Positions 43,350 to 50,747 of a stretch of 53,754 bases of DNA are shown in pieces. The notes under the pieces are model-generated. The model had not been told where the DNA came from. It saw only the letters and a list, made by a program, of their open reading frames with translations, and did not search any database. Origin of the DNA: Nitrospira sp. (GTDB lineage: Bacteria; Nitrospirota; Nitrospiria; Nitrospirales; Nitrospiraceae); assembly GCA_015903945.1 (NCBI GenBank), contig JABMDL010000024.1, forward strand, positions 1 to 53,754, in the 5' to 3' direction. Positions within the stretch are counted from its first letter, which is position 1. Each line of letters opens with the position of its first letter. The position numbers and the translations under genes were made by a program.

Positions 43350-43363
43350 TGTCAGGCCTGACA
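43350..43363. promoter_or_regulatory. Perfect 14-bp palindrome, possible operator
   Basis: TGTCAGGCCTGACA is a perfect palindrome about 160 bp after the candidate promoter. Such a site may bind a dimeric regulator. Confidence 0.35.
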
Positions 43364-43541
43364 CATGAGAGACGCTGTGTGCACGGGAAGGCCGGAAAGG
43401 CGGTTCCGTAGGTCCAGACGTCTGAATACTTCTTGATAGGAGTCCCGCAACCAGCCGCTGTTGTATTGCGGGATTGTTCGTGTGGAGAGAATCGGGAGGA
43501 TGACCAGAGGTGACTAGCCCATCGAAAGGATGGTGAGAGAG

Positions 43542-43640
43542 ATGTATCAAATCTATAGTTTGCTTGGCATTGCCGCGCTCTTGTTTGGCATCACGATTTG
43601 GGCTTCGATTCCCGAAGAGGAGGAAGATAGACGTTATTGA
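43542..43640 (+). CDS. Micro-membrane protein with acidic tail (32 residues)
   Basis: Hand-translated. A single membrane span (YSLLGIAALLFGITIWASI) and an acidic tail PEEEEDRRY. An in-frame ATG at 43530 would add four residues. It resembles small accessory subunits of membrane complexes, but no family is recognised. Confidence 0.5.
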   Translation: MYQIYSLLGIAALLFGITIWASIPEEEEDRRY

Positions 43641-43642
43641 TC

Positions 43643-43807
43643 GTGGAGTACGAGTGGGCGGTATATGACAAGCGGGACTTGTTCCTCAATAAGCAGCAAT
43701 TGCTGGCGATCGGGGATCGCACGTTTCTGACACGCGAGAAACGGCTGGAGTTCCAGCATCCGAACTTCAACATTGCCGCATCGAACCATCCGCTTAAGGA
43801 TAGCTAG
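43643..43807 (+). CDS. Hypothetical small protein (54 residues)
   Basis: From GTG 43643, 2 bp after the previous stop. Soluble, mixed charge, with YDKRDLFLNKQQLLAIGD and FLTREKRLEFQHPN. No family recognised. The close spacing suggests it is cotranslated with the micro-membrane protein. Confidence 0.45.
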   Translation: MEYEWAVYDKRDLFLNKQQLLAIGDRTFLTREKRLEFQHPNFNIAASNHPLKDS

Positions 43808-43831
43808 TGTCCCGGAAGGGAGGCGACTGGG

Positions 43832-43948
43832 ATGAGCATGCCGTGGGTTCTCAGTGCAGAGGCATGGTGGTATTGGTCCCGTCGAAGTTCCTCCGATTCC
43901 AGGTACGCGTGTCTTGTCTGGAACCGGACATTGAGAAGGGTGTTGTAG
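43832..43948 (+). CDS. Possible Trp-rich micro-protein (38 residues)
   Basis: Hand-translated from ATG 43832, preceded by GGGAGG. Contains AWWYWSRRSSS. It has five Trp and several Arg. Weak evidence; the reading could be chance, but the ribosome site is good. Confidence 0.3.
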   Translation: MSMPWVLSAEAWWYWSRRSSSDSRYACLVWNRTLRRVL

Positions 43949-43974
43949 CGCGAGCCCATAGGAGGCGCCATGCA

Positions 43975-44187
43975 GTGCCTCAGTGCCTGCGTTGCCAAGG
44001 TCTCTTGATTGCCGTCCAAATGAGAGATATGGGGCAACCCGCGGTATGCGGATGGCGTTGCCTGCTCTGTGGTGCGAGGACGGACCCGGGGGCTGAGGCC
44101 AATCGAGCGAATCACAACCAACCGATTCGGAGCCGTGCACGTCTTCCGGGGTCGCTTCCGGCGAGGTTGAGGAAAGCCCTACGGTGA
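43975..44187 (+). CDS. Small zinc-ribbon protein, copy 2
   Basis: 70 residues from GTG 43975, with GGAGG 9 bp before it. A longer frame is open back to 43807 but lacks a signal or a family match there. Ligands are Cys4 and Cys7 (CLRC) and Cys29 and Cys32 (CLLC), with QGLL after the first pair and a GAEANR stretch after the second, matching the copies at 36528 and 48402. A basic C-terminus follows. Role unknown. Confidence 0.65.
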   Translation: MPQCLRCQGLLIAVQMRDMGQPAVCGWRCLLCGARTDPGAEANRANHNQPIRSRARLPGSLPARLRKALR

Positions 44188-44267
44188 GGTGTCCTCGATA
44201 AAAGTCACGTGTGGACGCGGCAGTTCGTGCAGCCTGTACGCGCTGCTCTGAACATCGGGAGGCTGTC

Positions 44268-44366
44268 ATGAATAGATGGTATGACAGGAAATTTGAACAC
44301 GTCATGCTCGTGTACATGTTTGCGTGGACGGTCGCGCTTGTTGTGATCTATCTGCTGGCCAAATAG
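44268..44366 (+). CDS. Micro-membrane protein (32 residues)
   Basis: Hand-translated. A charged N-terminus (MNRWYDRKFEH) and one span (MLVYMFAWTVALVVIYLLAK). GGGAGG stands before the ATG. Its plan, charged head then a span ending in LxAK, matches the 33-residue protein at 48163-48264. Convergent with the HTH regulator. Confidence 0.5.
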   Translation: MNRWYDRKFEHVMLVYMFAWTVALVVIYLLAK

Positions 44367-44392
44367 CAAGGCCTCACGGTGCAGTTGCCGGC

Positions 44393-45262
44393 TCAGGTTC
44401 TCCTGGTAGAGGTTTGAAAATGCAGCGGGTCTCTGAGGTTTTGAAGCTCACGGTAATAGTAGAGCGGAGTCGGACGTTTGCTCTTAAACGTCAATGTGCG
44501 CAGAAAGGTGAGTTCCTCTTCTGTTGCATCCCCGCTCAGTAAGGGATCTTGGAGAAATTCCTTCAGGCCGGGTTCTTCCCCTGAAGCCTGGTCCGGCCTT
44601 CGTTCCATGAACTCGAATGTCTTGTGGTGCCCCGGCGCTACCCGGCGGTTCAGAACAATCTCAATGCAAAAAGTGGCAAGGTCAATATTCCAGGATTCGA
44701 TCAAGGGATCGAGGAACGCAATGCAATTCTCATTCGAGAGATCGAAGATTGTCGTATCCAAGAACTCCAGCACGGTGACGCGCATCTGCGGATAGCTCTT
44801 TTTGCTCAGTCGAGCCACATTGCGCATCCAGGTAGGATTGTCGAGTTCCTGCCGAGCGACGCTTTTGACGACACCGAGCAGCTTCTGTGTGACGAATCGC
44901 TCGAGCTCGCCGAAGTGTTGTTTCTCGAAAATCGTACGGATCTGCCCGGTCTTTTCAGGGTGACACTTGCGGAGGATCAATTCCCGCACATTGTGCAGCA
45001 GGGGCGTCGGTTGGTCTCCGAGCCGTTGCCTGAAGTGCTCGCGGCGCTGCTGATCGGCGAGTTTGGCAAGTTGCCCATGCGGCAATTGCAATGCTCGCCC
45101 AATCTTCTCGTACATGTCGGTCCGGTTTGGCGCCGGCGGGAGCTTTTTCTGCGTCAATAACTGTGAGATATAGGATTCGGTCACGTGAGCCGCGCGGGCA
45201 AGATCCCGCTGCCCCAGCTTCAACTCTTTCAGTCGATTTCTGATGGCGAGAGCAATGTCCAT
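44393..45262 (-). CDS. Cro/C1-type HTH transcriptional regulator
   Basis: 289 residues from ATG 45262, preceded by AAGGAG. N-terminal HTH_3 (about 1-60): LKELKLGQRDLARAAHVTES, YISQLLTQKKLPPAP. The remaining 230 residues are helical and not recognised (for example IFEKQHFGELERFVTQKLLG). The promoter region between this gene and 45639 carries three GGTTAA repeats, possibly its operators. Probably regulates the island. Confidence 0.8.
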   Translation of the reverse strand: MDIALAIRNRLKELKLGQRDLARAAHVTESYISQLLTQKKLPPAPNRTDMYEKIGRALQLPHGQLAKLADQQRREHFRQRLGDQPTPLLHNVRELILRKCHPEKTGQIRTIFEKQHFGELERFVTQKLLGVVKSVARQELDNPTWMRNVARLSKKSYPQMRVTVLEFLDTTIFDLSNENCIAFLDPLIESWNIDLATFCIEIVLNRRVAPGHHKTFEFMERRPDQASGEEPGLKEFLQDPLLSGDATEEELTFLRTLTFKSKRPTPLYYYRELQNLRDPLHFQTSTRRT

Positions 45263-45281
45263 GAGCAATCTCCTTGTGGAT

Positions 45282-45362
45282 GGGTTAACAAAAGTGGTTA
45301 AGTATATCGGGTAATAGAGCTGGGAGCAAGATAAGACTTGACAAACTATGGTTAATGTTTGT
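45282..45362 (+). promoter_or_regulatory. Three GGTTAA repeats and a promoter
   Basis: GGTTAA boxes at 45283-45288, 45296-45301 and 45350-45355, all in the same orientation. The third lies inside the spacer of a sigma70-type promoter, TTGACA (45339-45344), 18 bp, TAAGCT (45363-45368 or nearby). The 376 bp from 45263 to 45638 hold no other convincing gene, although an 87-residue frame is open at 45348-45611. Confidence 0.4.
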
Positions 45363-45638
45363 AAGCTTGAATTGTCACGAAGGGAGAGGGGTGGCGGTCA
45401 AGGTTCTTCCTCTCTGACGTTTGAGGTGCGCGGGCTGTTTGTTTCTGTGAAACCGATTCCGCAGTCTCCGCCGTTGCAACCCGACGGAGTGTTCTCAGGC
45501 TGCAGTGTCGCAGGTGACTCCCGGTTCTTGGATTCGTTTGCCAGGGGAACCGTTCCGCAGACAGGCAGCCGGTCGCCTCAAGCTACTCAAACCACGATAG
45601 GGACGCGATAGCGTCTTCAATGCGAAGGAGAGTGAAAC

Positions 45639-46007
45639 ATGAGTGCCCAATCCACCGTTCATAGCCACATCGATATCACGGACACGCTAGCCAGATTGTA
45701 TCTCTTTTTGGCCCAAAGCATGGATCGCTGCGTGAGCGAGGCGGCACGTATCAACTATCCAGAGGTTGACTTACAGGCGCATGTCGATTCGACCAGGGCT
45801 GCGGTTCTGGACATGCTGGCTGGCAATCAGGTGGTCAAAGCAAAGGTCGATCAGGAATGCCATCGGGTTCGCTCGCTTATCACGGCCTGTCTTGGTGAAG
45901 GAGCCGCAAAGCCAGGTGCGCTGGATGAGCTGAGAGCAGAGCGGGCTGTGCTGAAACACAAGACCATGGCATTGACGGATCTCCTTGCGGTGTTTCGGAC
46001 GGCATAG
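45639..46007 (+). CDS. Hypothetical helical protein (122 residues)
   Basis: GAAGGAGAG precedes the ATG. Predicted largely helical: TDTLARLYLFLAQSMDRCVSEAA and LDELRAERAVLKHKTMALTDLL. No domain recognised, no signal. It opens the plus-strand part of the island after the regulator. Confidence 0.6.
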   Translation: MSAQSTVHSHIDITDTLARLYLFLAQSMDRCVSEAARINYPEVDLQAHVDSTRAAVLDMLAGNQVVKAKVDQECHRVRSLITACLGEGAAKPGALDELRAERAVLKHKTMALTDLLAVFRTA

Positions 46008-46086
46008 CGGGCAGCTGAACATGGCCTGTTGTCTCAGGCTCGGTTCGAGCGTGAAGCGGTGGGCCAGGACTACCACGGAGGATATC

Positions 46087-46299
46087 ATGAAGAATACATC
46101 ACGGACGTATGTGCTGACGCTGAATTCATCGTCTAAGAAGGGCCTTCGACTATGGATGGGGGAGCACATCCATGCTCTGCGTCACTGCCCGGTGAAACAG
46201 ATCGGGCTAGCACTGAGGGAAATGCAACAGAATGTGGACAGCCTCCATGTCCCTCTCTCATCGTCGGGCGGATCCTATTACCTGAACCGCGGTCGATAA
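46087..46299 (+). CDS. Hypothetical small protein (70 residues)
   Basis: ATG 46087 follows GGAGGAT. Contains VLTLNSSSKKGLRLWMGEH and LALREMQQNVDSLHV; no domain recognised. An open frame reaches back to 45985 but the ribosome site supports this start. Confidence 0.5.
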   Translation: MKNTSRTYVLTLNSSSKKGLRLWMGEHIHALRHCPVKQIGLALREMQQNVDSLHVPLSSSGGSYYLNRGR

Positions 46300-46465
46300 G
46301 GTGATGTCCTCGGCGGGTGTGTAGAGCTTGGGATCGAGAGAGGTTGTCTTGGGAGCGGACACGAGCCACCTGCATGGGCCCTGATGCCTGCTCTGAGTAC
46401 AAGCACGCTATTGTCCAACCTCCATGGTCGGCTCAGTGGCTCGAAACAGTAGAGAAGGGCGGCAT

Positions 46466-47134
46466 ATGGTACGCACGCAAACACCGTTCAATCTGGAAAC
46501 ATTCCTTGCGAAGGCCAGCAAGGGCCGGACGATTCTCACACCTTCCAGGAAGCAGATTCTCTTTGCACAAGGGGACCCGGCTGATGCGGTGTTCTATATC
46601 CAATCGGGCAAAGTAAAACTGACTGTCGTCTCAGAGCATGGCAAGGAAGCCGTCGTGGCAATTCTTGAGCGGGGTGCTTTTTTGGGGGAATCCTGCCTCG
46701 TGGGACAGACGGTTCGAACGGCAACCGCGAGCACCTTGGAAGACTCCCGCATTCTACGCATCGACAAAGCGGCTATGCTCCGCATGCTTCACGAACAGCC
46801 AGCGTTCGCCGAGGCGTTTATGTCTTATTTGCTGGTTCACTCGATCAGAGTCCAAGAAGACTTGGTGGATCAACTGTTTAATTCCAGCGAGAAGCGGCTG
46901 GCGCGGGCGCTGCTGTTGTTGGCCCACTTTGGGAAGGAGAGCAAGCCGGAGACGGTCATCGCGAAGATCAGCCAGGAAACATTGGCCGAAATGATCGGCA
47001 CCACCCGCTCTCGGGTCAGTTTCTTTATGAATAAGTTCCGCAAGCTGGGGTTCATTGATTACAAAGGCGGGCCGCGCCGAAATAGCGGTTTGCATGTGCA
47101 TAGTTCTCTCCTCAATGTCGTCCTCTACGACTAG
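46466..47134 (+). CDS. Crp/Fnr-family transcriptional regulator
   Basis: 222 residues from ATG 46466, preceded by GAGAAGGG. The cNMP-binding beta-barrel (about 15-130) has ILFAQGDPADAVFYIQSGKV and GAFLGESCLVGQTVRTATAST; a helix and an HTH_Crp domain follow (ISQETLAEMIGTTRSRVSFFMNKFRKLGFIDY). The fully conserved Arg/Ser of the cAMP pocket is only partly present (GESCLVGQ), and no N-terminal Cys cluster of FNR is seen, so the ligand is open. Two downstream promoters share a half-site-like motif. Confidence 0.9.
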   Translation: MVRTQTPFNLETFLAKASKGRTILTPSRKQILFAQGDPADAVFYIQSGKVKLTVVSEHGKEAVVAILERGAFLGESCLVGQTVRTATASTLEDSRILRIDKAAMLRMLHEQPAFAEAFMSYLLVHSIRVQEDLVDQLFNSSEKRLARALLLLAHFGKESKPETVIAKISQETLAEMIGTTRSRVSFFMNKFRKLGFIDYKGGPRRNSGLHVHSSLLNVVLYD

Positions 47135-47518
47135 GGTCTCCAATCTATCTTCGATACGTTGATTCAGTCGAGCCAGGCTCAGTGGCGTCCGGCTTCGTGG
47201 CCCTTGTGTCATCGTTCGTTAATGAGCAATTGTGAACAGACGGTAGCCGATCACTGCATTATGCTGAATTGTAGTGGAAAGGGTGTGGATGCTGCTGACA
47301 CAGACAAGAGGCCTGGTCCCAATTTGATGGGGAGATGGTAGGTGCGTCTGCAGGCAAGAAATGAGCGTCTTTCATGGGCGAACACAATGCAGGCATTGCC
47401 ATTAGTGACACCCACTGGGCGTCAGCATGGGTGGAAGCTGTCCGAGGATCATCGGAACGCCTTGGGCGATTCGTGATCGACATAATGGAAATGGGGACAC
47501 TCCCCGGAGGAGGAAACT
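47135..47518. other. Intergenic leader with shared promoter motif
   Basis: About 380 bp after the Crp gene. It contains the shared motif and -10 box (47229-47265). No convincing gene otherwise; a frame from 47374 overlaps the ferritin-like gene. Confidence 0.5.
47229..47265 (+). promoter_or_regulatory. Shared promoter motif, copy 1
   Basis: ATTGTGAACAGAC at 47229-47241, then GGTAG, CGATC and TATGCT at 47260-47265. The motif starts exactly 31 bp before the -10 box, as in copy 2 (50335-50371). No good -35 hexamer is visible; TGTGA lies near -41, as for activator sites of class II Crp-type promoters. Confidence 0.5.
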
Positions 47519-48115
47519 GTGAAAGCAACGATAACGGCACAATCTGGATCAACGGCGTCCCGCGCTCCCCGACAGGAAGGAATCATCAAAGAAGCCATCG
47601 ATCTGACAGATGTGAAGATACTCCGGGCCCAGGCCCGGCAAGGGATTGTAGACAGCGCCATGACTTCCGGATACAAGGCCGATGCGGAAACCGTAATCAG
47701 GTTACTGAATGAAGCGCTCGCCACAGAAATTATCTGCATTCTCCGCTACAAGCGCCATTACTTCATGGCTTCCGGGCTCAATTCTCTCAGCGTGAAGGCA
47801 AAGTTTCTCCAGCATGTCACTGAGGAGCAGGCTCATGCCGATCAATTGGCTGAGCGCATTGTCCAGCTTGGGAGCGAGCCAGATTTGTCCCCTGAGCGGC
47901 TGCTGAGCCGGAGCCATTCAGAATATGTGGAAGGGGACTCTTTGGTGGCAATGATCACGGCAGATCTGGTCGCCGAACGAATCGCGATCGACAGCTATCG
48001 CGAGATGATTGCCTATGTCGGCGCCGATGATCCCACTACCGGAAAGATGTTGGAGCAGATTCTGGCGCAAGAAGAAGAGCATGCAGAGGACCTAGCCAGT
48101 CTCTTGAGAGGCTGA
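47519..48115 (+). CDS. Ferritin-like (bacterioferritin-type) protein
   Basis: 198 residues from GTG 47519, preceded by GGAGGA. Four-helix bundle with di-iron residues: Glu65 or Glu70 in NEALATE, Glu103 and His106 in EEQAHAD, Glu153 in ERIAIDSYREM, and Glu185 and His188 in EEEHAED. About 50 additional N-terminal residues precede the bundle. It may store iron or detoxify peroxide, or act in redox stress. Close to the Crp/Fnr gene and downstream of the shared promoter motif. Confidence 0.85.
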   Translation: MKATITAQSGSTASRAPRQEGIIKEAIDLTDVKILRAQARQGIVDSAMTSGYKADAETVIRLLNEALATEIICILRYKRHYFMASGLNSLSVKAKFLQHVTEEQAHADQLAERIVQLGSEPDLSPERLLSRSHSEYVEGDSLVAMITADLVAERIAIDSYREMIAYVGADDPTTGKMLEQILAQEEEHAEDLASLLRG

Positions 48116-48162
48116 GTCTCGACGCCGAATCGCTCGGGCTCTCCGTCAATAATGAGGATTCT

Positions 48163-48264
48163 ATGAAATATGGGACGATGAAAAGGCTCGACACCTACGC
48201 CTTCTGGGGGGTGGTTGCGGCGCTTGCAGGCTTTCTCTGGTGGCTCTTTGCCAAGCTTGCTTGA
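48163..48264 (+). CDS. Micro-membrane protein (33 residues)
   Basis: Hand-translated. Charged head MKYGTMKRLD and one span (WGVVAALAGFLWWLFAKLA). GAGGATTCT precedes the ATG. Similar plan to the protein at 44268-44366. Confidence 0.5.
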   Translation: MKYGTMKRLDTYAFWGVVAALAGFLWWLFAKLA

Positions 48265-48401
48265 CACTGTTGGTGGCCACGGCCAGGACACCGGTATGGA
48301 CATGGGCATCAGTAGATGACCCTGATACCGCATCAGTCATGGCGCGGAGGTTCAAGTAACAGCCGTGTCAGCTGCTTCAGATGGGTGCAAAAGGAGGATG
48401 T

Positions 48402-48629
48402 ATGCACTGCCAACGCTGTCGGGGGCTGCTAGTACACGAAACCTGTGGCGAACTGAACCTTGAAACAGGCCGTCTACGCACGGTCACACGGTGCATCAAC
48501 TGTGGATGCATCGAGGATGCCGTCGTGCGTGCAAATCGCGTTGGCCGTCCGGCGAGAATACGAAGCCTCCCTCGCAGGCGCCGGGTGACCAGGAAATACG
48601 ATGGAGTGTTCGGCAAGAGTGACACCTAA
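48402..48629 (+). CDS. Small zinc-ribbon protein, copy 3
   Basis: 75 residues from ATG 48402, preceded by AAGGAGG. Ligands Cys3 and Cys6 (CQRC), Cys31 and Cys34 (CINC); RGLL after the first pair and VVRANR after the second, then a very basic tail (RSLPRRRRVTRK). Closest to copy 2 in the second knuckle (CGC-EDAV, ANR). Confidence 0.75.
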   Translation: MHCQRCRGLLVHETCGELNLETGRLRTVTRCINCGCIEDAVVRANRVGRPARIRSLPRRRRVTRKYDGVFGKSDT

Positions 48630-48754
48630 GGGCTCCCCTAATCCGATGAGCAGGCGTTCCGACTGCGAATATGCATCCCACAGTGTAGGCATGATGGAAG
48701 CTTTGCGGCATATGTGTGCACAACCCCCTTTCCGCTCGTTTGGAGGTACTCACG

Positions 48755-49297
48755 ATGGGCAATGAAACGATAAGTCAGAGTGGCCAAGTATCACCGACGT
48801 CGTCCGGGCAGGGATCGGTCTCTGCACCGATCCCGCTGAATGACAGAAAGCACTACCGGCCCGGGATTCTTATTTTCTCTCGTCGGCAGACATTGCTGTA
48901 CCTCAATCGCCGAGCGTTGGAACTGACAGGCCCTCTCGATCAGGCTGAGATCGGGGCAGTCTGTGAGATCCCTTCGACGCCGGTGTGCGAACTCCGGAAT
49001 GCGATCCAAGCAGGCCTGGACCATCGCAGAAATGTCGAGATCTGGGAGCTTTTCGAACTGAAGCGCGTCCTTGTTGAGGCAAGGCGACGGATCCTAATGC
49101 GCGGATTCGGGCTGGCAAATCGAAACTCCCACGAGGACTCGCGGATCGTGATTGTGCTGGAGGAACTCGGCCTTCCACAGGAGCGCTGTGAGACCGGGAG
49201 GCAGGTGAGCGGGCTATTTCAGGACAGGAGGGGGGACGCGGTCCGGGGATCAGCCAAGCGGGGGGCCAGTCGAGGGGTGTTTGATGCGTGCCCGTAA
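48755..49297 (+). CDS. PAS-like domain protein
   Basis: 180 residues from ATG 48755, preceded by GGAGGTACTC. A PAS-like segment is visible (YRPGILIFSRRQTLLYLNRR, then ALELTG), with the later strand DSRIVIVLEELG. No output domain follows; the C-terminus is Arg/Gly-rich. It may be the stand-alone sensor part of a LuxR-type or two-component system, or a ligand-binding remnant. Confidence 0.55.
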   Translation: MGNETISQSGQVSPTSSGQGSVSAPIPLNDRKHYRPGILIFSRRQTLLYLNRRALELTGPLDQAEIGAVCEIPSTPVCELRNAIQAGLDHRRNVEIWELFELKRVLVEARRRILMRGFGLANRNSHEDSRIVIVLEELGLPQERCETGRQVSGLFQDRRGDAVRGSAKRGASRGVFDACP

Positions 49298-49364
49298 TGG
49301 GTGAGCGCCCTGACAATGCAGCTGGACAGAGCTCAAAACAAATCAGCGTTGAGGAGGTTCAAAG

Positions 49365-49619
49365 ATGGCACTCTCGAACAATGACGTAGCAGGTTTATCT
49401 CAGACGCCGGCGAATGTGGTGGACGGTGGGGACAGTCGGCAGCCTGTTCACCGAAGGCCGGTCGATCTGACGATCACGGTGGAGAAGCTTGATCGTGCGT
49501 TGACTGACATCCAGGCGCAGATTGAGATGCTTCGGCAGGAGAGGACCAATCTGGGACTGGTGCGGGGAGAATTGGCTCGTATGGAAGCCATAACCGGCAA
49601 GGTTCACGAAACCAAATGA
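49365..49619 (+). CDS. Coiled-coil small protein
   Basis: 84 residues after GAGGAGG. The C-terminal half forms a coiled coil (VEKLDRALTDIQAQIEMLRQ, then RGELARMEAITG). No domain recognised. It overlaps the open frame of the next gene but not its chosen start. Confidence 0.55.
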   Translation: MALSNNDVAGLSQTPANVVDGGDSRQPVHRRPVDLTITVEKLDRALTDIQAQIEMLRQERTNLGLVRGELARMEAITGKVHETK

Positions 49620-49675
49620 CCCTCATGTCCACCGTGCTGCATGAGCGGGAGAGAATCCAGAAGGAGAAACACTCA

Positions 49676-49996
49676 ATGACAGATAACAGAGGTTGTTCAT
49701 TCGGAACAGTGGGATTGGCATTTGTGACTGGAGGGTTACTGGGAGCTGTGGCGGTGTTGTTGCTGGCACCGCAATCTGGTCGTCAGTCGCAGGAGCAGTT
49801 ACGAGGGTATGTGCGACGAGCCGAAGAGAGTGTCCATGAGCTGGCCGAGAAGGCCGGCGAGGTTGTGGATCGGGCGCTGGACAAAGGACGCGACTTCATC
49901 ACAGACAAGCAAGCGGTCCTGGCTGAGGCGGTCGAGACCGGCCGTGCGGCCATGTCTAGGGAGCGTGCGCGTCTGTCCAGCGAGAAGCAAACATGA
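49676..49996 (+). CDS. YtxH-domain membrane protein
   Basis: 106 residues from ATG 49676 (AGAAGGAGA upstream); earlier in-frame starts would add a polar leader. The YtxH signature, GLAFVTGGLLGAVAVLLLAP QSGR, is a single span with a Gly motif. An amphipathic, Lys/Glu-rich helical tail follows. General stress proteins of this type are common in Firmicutes and other groups. Confidence 0.8.
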   Translation: MTDNRGCSFGTVGLAFVTGGLLGAVAVLLLAPQSGRQSQEQLRGYVRRAEESVHELAEKAGEVVDRALDKGRDFITDKQAVLAEAVETGRAAMSRERARLSSEKQT

Positions 49997-50062
49997 CCGC
50001 AGTGTGTAGGGACACAGAATGGGTGAGTGTGCGGTGAATGTGCGAAGAAAGGGAGAACTCAG

Positions 50063-50239
50063 ATGAATACTATGCTTATCGTCGTATTGGGGGTGTTGTT
50101 TCTTGGCGTACTTCCGTTCTGGCCGTACAGCAGCAGCTGGAGCTATCTCCCCAGCGGTGGGCTGGGCTTTCTCTTCGTGGTCTTAGTTCTTCTGACCCTG
50201 ATGGGGCGGACGGAACGGTCGGCAACTTTAAAGCCGTGA
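50063..50239 (+). CDS. DUF3309 small membrane protein
   Basis: 58 residues from ATG 50063. Two hydrophobic stretches with PFWPYSSSWSYLPSGGLGFL in between, the hallmark of DUF3309 (a WPYS..W.Y.PSGGLG block). Function unknown. Confidence 0.8.
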   Translation: MNTMLIVVLGVLFLGVLPFWPYSSSWSYLPSGGLGFLFVVLVLLTLMGRTERSATLKP

Positions 50240-50334
50240 TGGGCCTGAGTACTCGTAGTCACTCCCTGTGACTGTACAGGGGCGGTCGTGTGACAAAGGT
50301 TGCAAGCCGTGTGGCGTATATGAATGGACTCACC

Positions 50335-50371
50335 ATTGTGAACAGACAGGTAGCGATCGTACAGGTATCCT
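50335..50371 (+). promoter_or_regulatory. Shared promoter motif, copy 2
   Basis: ATTGTGAACAGAC at 50335-50347, then GGTAG, CGATC and TATCCT at 50366-50371, the motif starting 31 bp before the -10 as in copy 1. The RRM gene begins 50 bp further on. Confidence 0.5.
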
Positions 50372-50420
50372 AGACATTGGAATTGCACTTGGCGATGTCT
50401 TACCTGCGAGGGGGATCGAG

Positions 50421-50747
50421 ATGGGTACACATATCCATGTCAGCGGGCTTTCCTACTTTTGTACCGACGACACACTCCGTCAGGCCTTCATTTCGTTTGG
50501 AACGGTGGCGCTTGCGCATGTACTGAGGGACGAGTGTGGTCACTCCCTCGGCCTCGGTATTGTACGCATGACCTGTTCCGAAGACGTCGAGCGTGTCTTC
50601 AATGCGCATCAGCTCTTTATCGTATCCGGCTCACGTGTGGATCTTTGGGAAGCTGCAGAGCCGGAGTATCCACGAGATGGGCGGATTGTGGCCGTTGCTC
50701 TGCGAGGCAGGCAAGCCGTACAGATAGGCCAGGAAACGAGGGCATGA
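50421..50747 (+). CDS. Divergent RRM protein
   Basis: 108 residues from ATG 50421, GAGGGGG upstream. RNP2 is THIHVSGLSYF; the RNP1 position reads LGLGIVRM, losing the Arg and the first aromatic of the canonical RGFGFVEM, so RNA affinity may be weak or altered. The C-terminus lacks the Gly-rich tail of the copy at 32902. The stop overlaps the next frame by ATGA. Confidence 0.7.
   Translation: MGTHIHVSGLSYFCTDDTLRQAFISFGTVALAHVLRDECGHSLGLGIVRMTCSEDVERVFNAHQLFIVSGSRVDLWEAAEPEYPRDGRIVAVALRGRQAVQIGQETRA

Larger units (their letters stand above)
42922..43541. other. Long intergenic region with promoter and palindrome
   Basis: About 620 bp with no convincing gene. It holds a sigma70-type promoter at 43163-43191 (TTGACT, 17 bp, TAGAGT) and a perfect 14-bp palindrome TGTCAGGCCTGACA at 43350-43363 flanked by GTGCAC repeats. 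It separates the permease gene from the small-gene island. Confidence 0.5.

Noticed and set aside
43170..43550. A 126-codon minus-strand frame in the long intergenic region
   Set aside because: No ribosome site or domain; a candidate promoter and palindrome on the region argue for regulatory DNA.
45348..45611. An 87-codon plus-strand frame in the leader of the 45639 gene
   Set aside because: The start lies inside the promoter spacer and the protein has no recognisable features.
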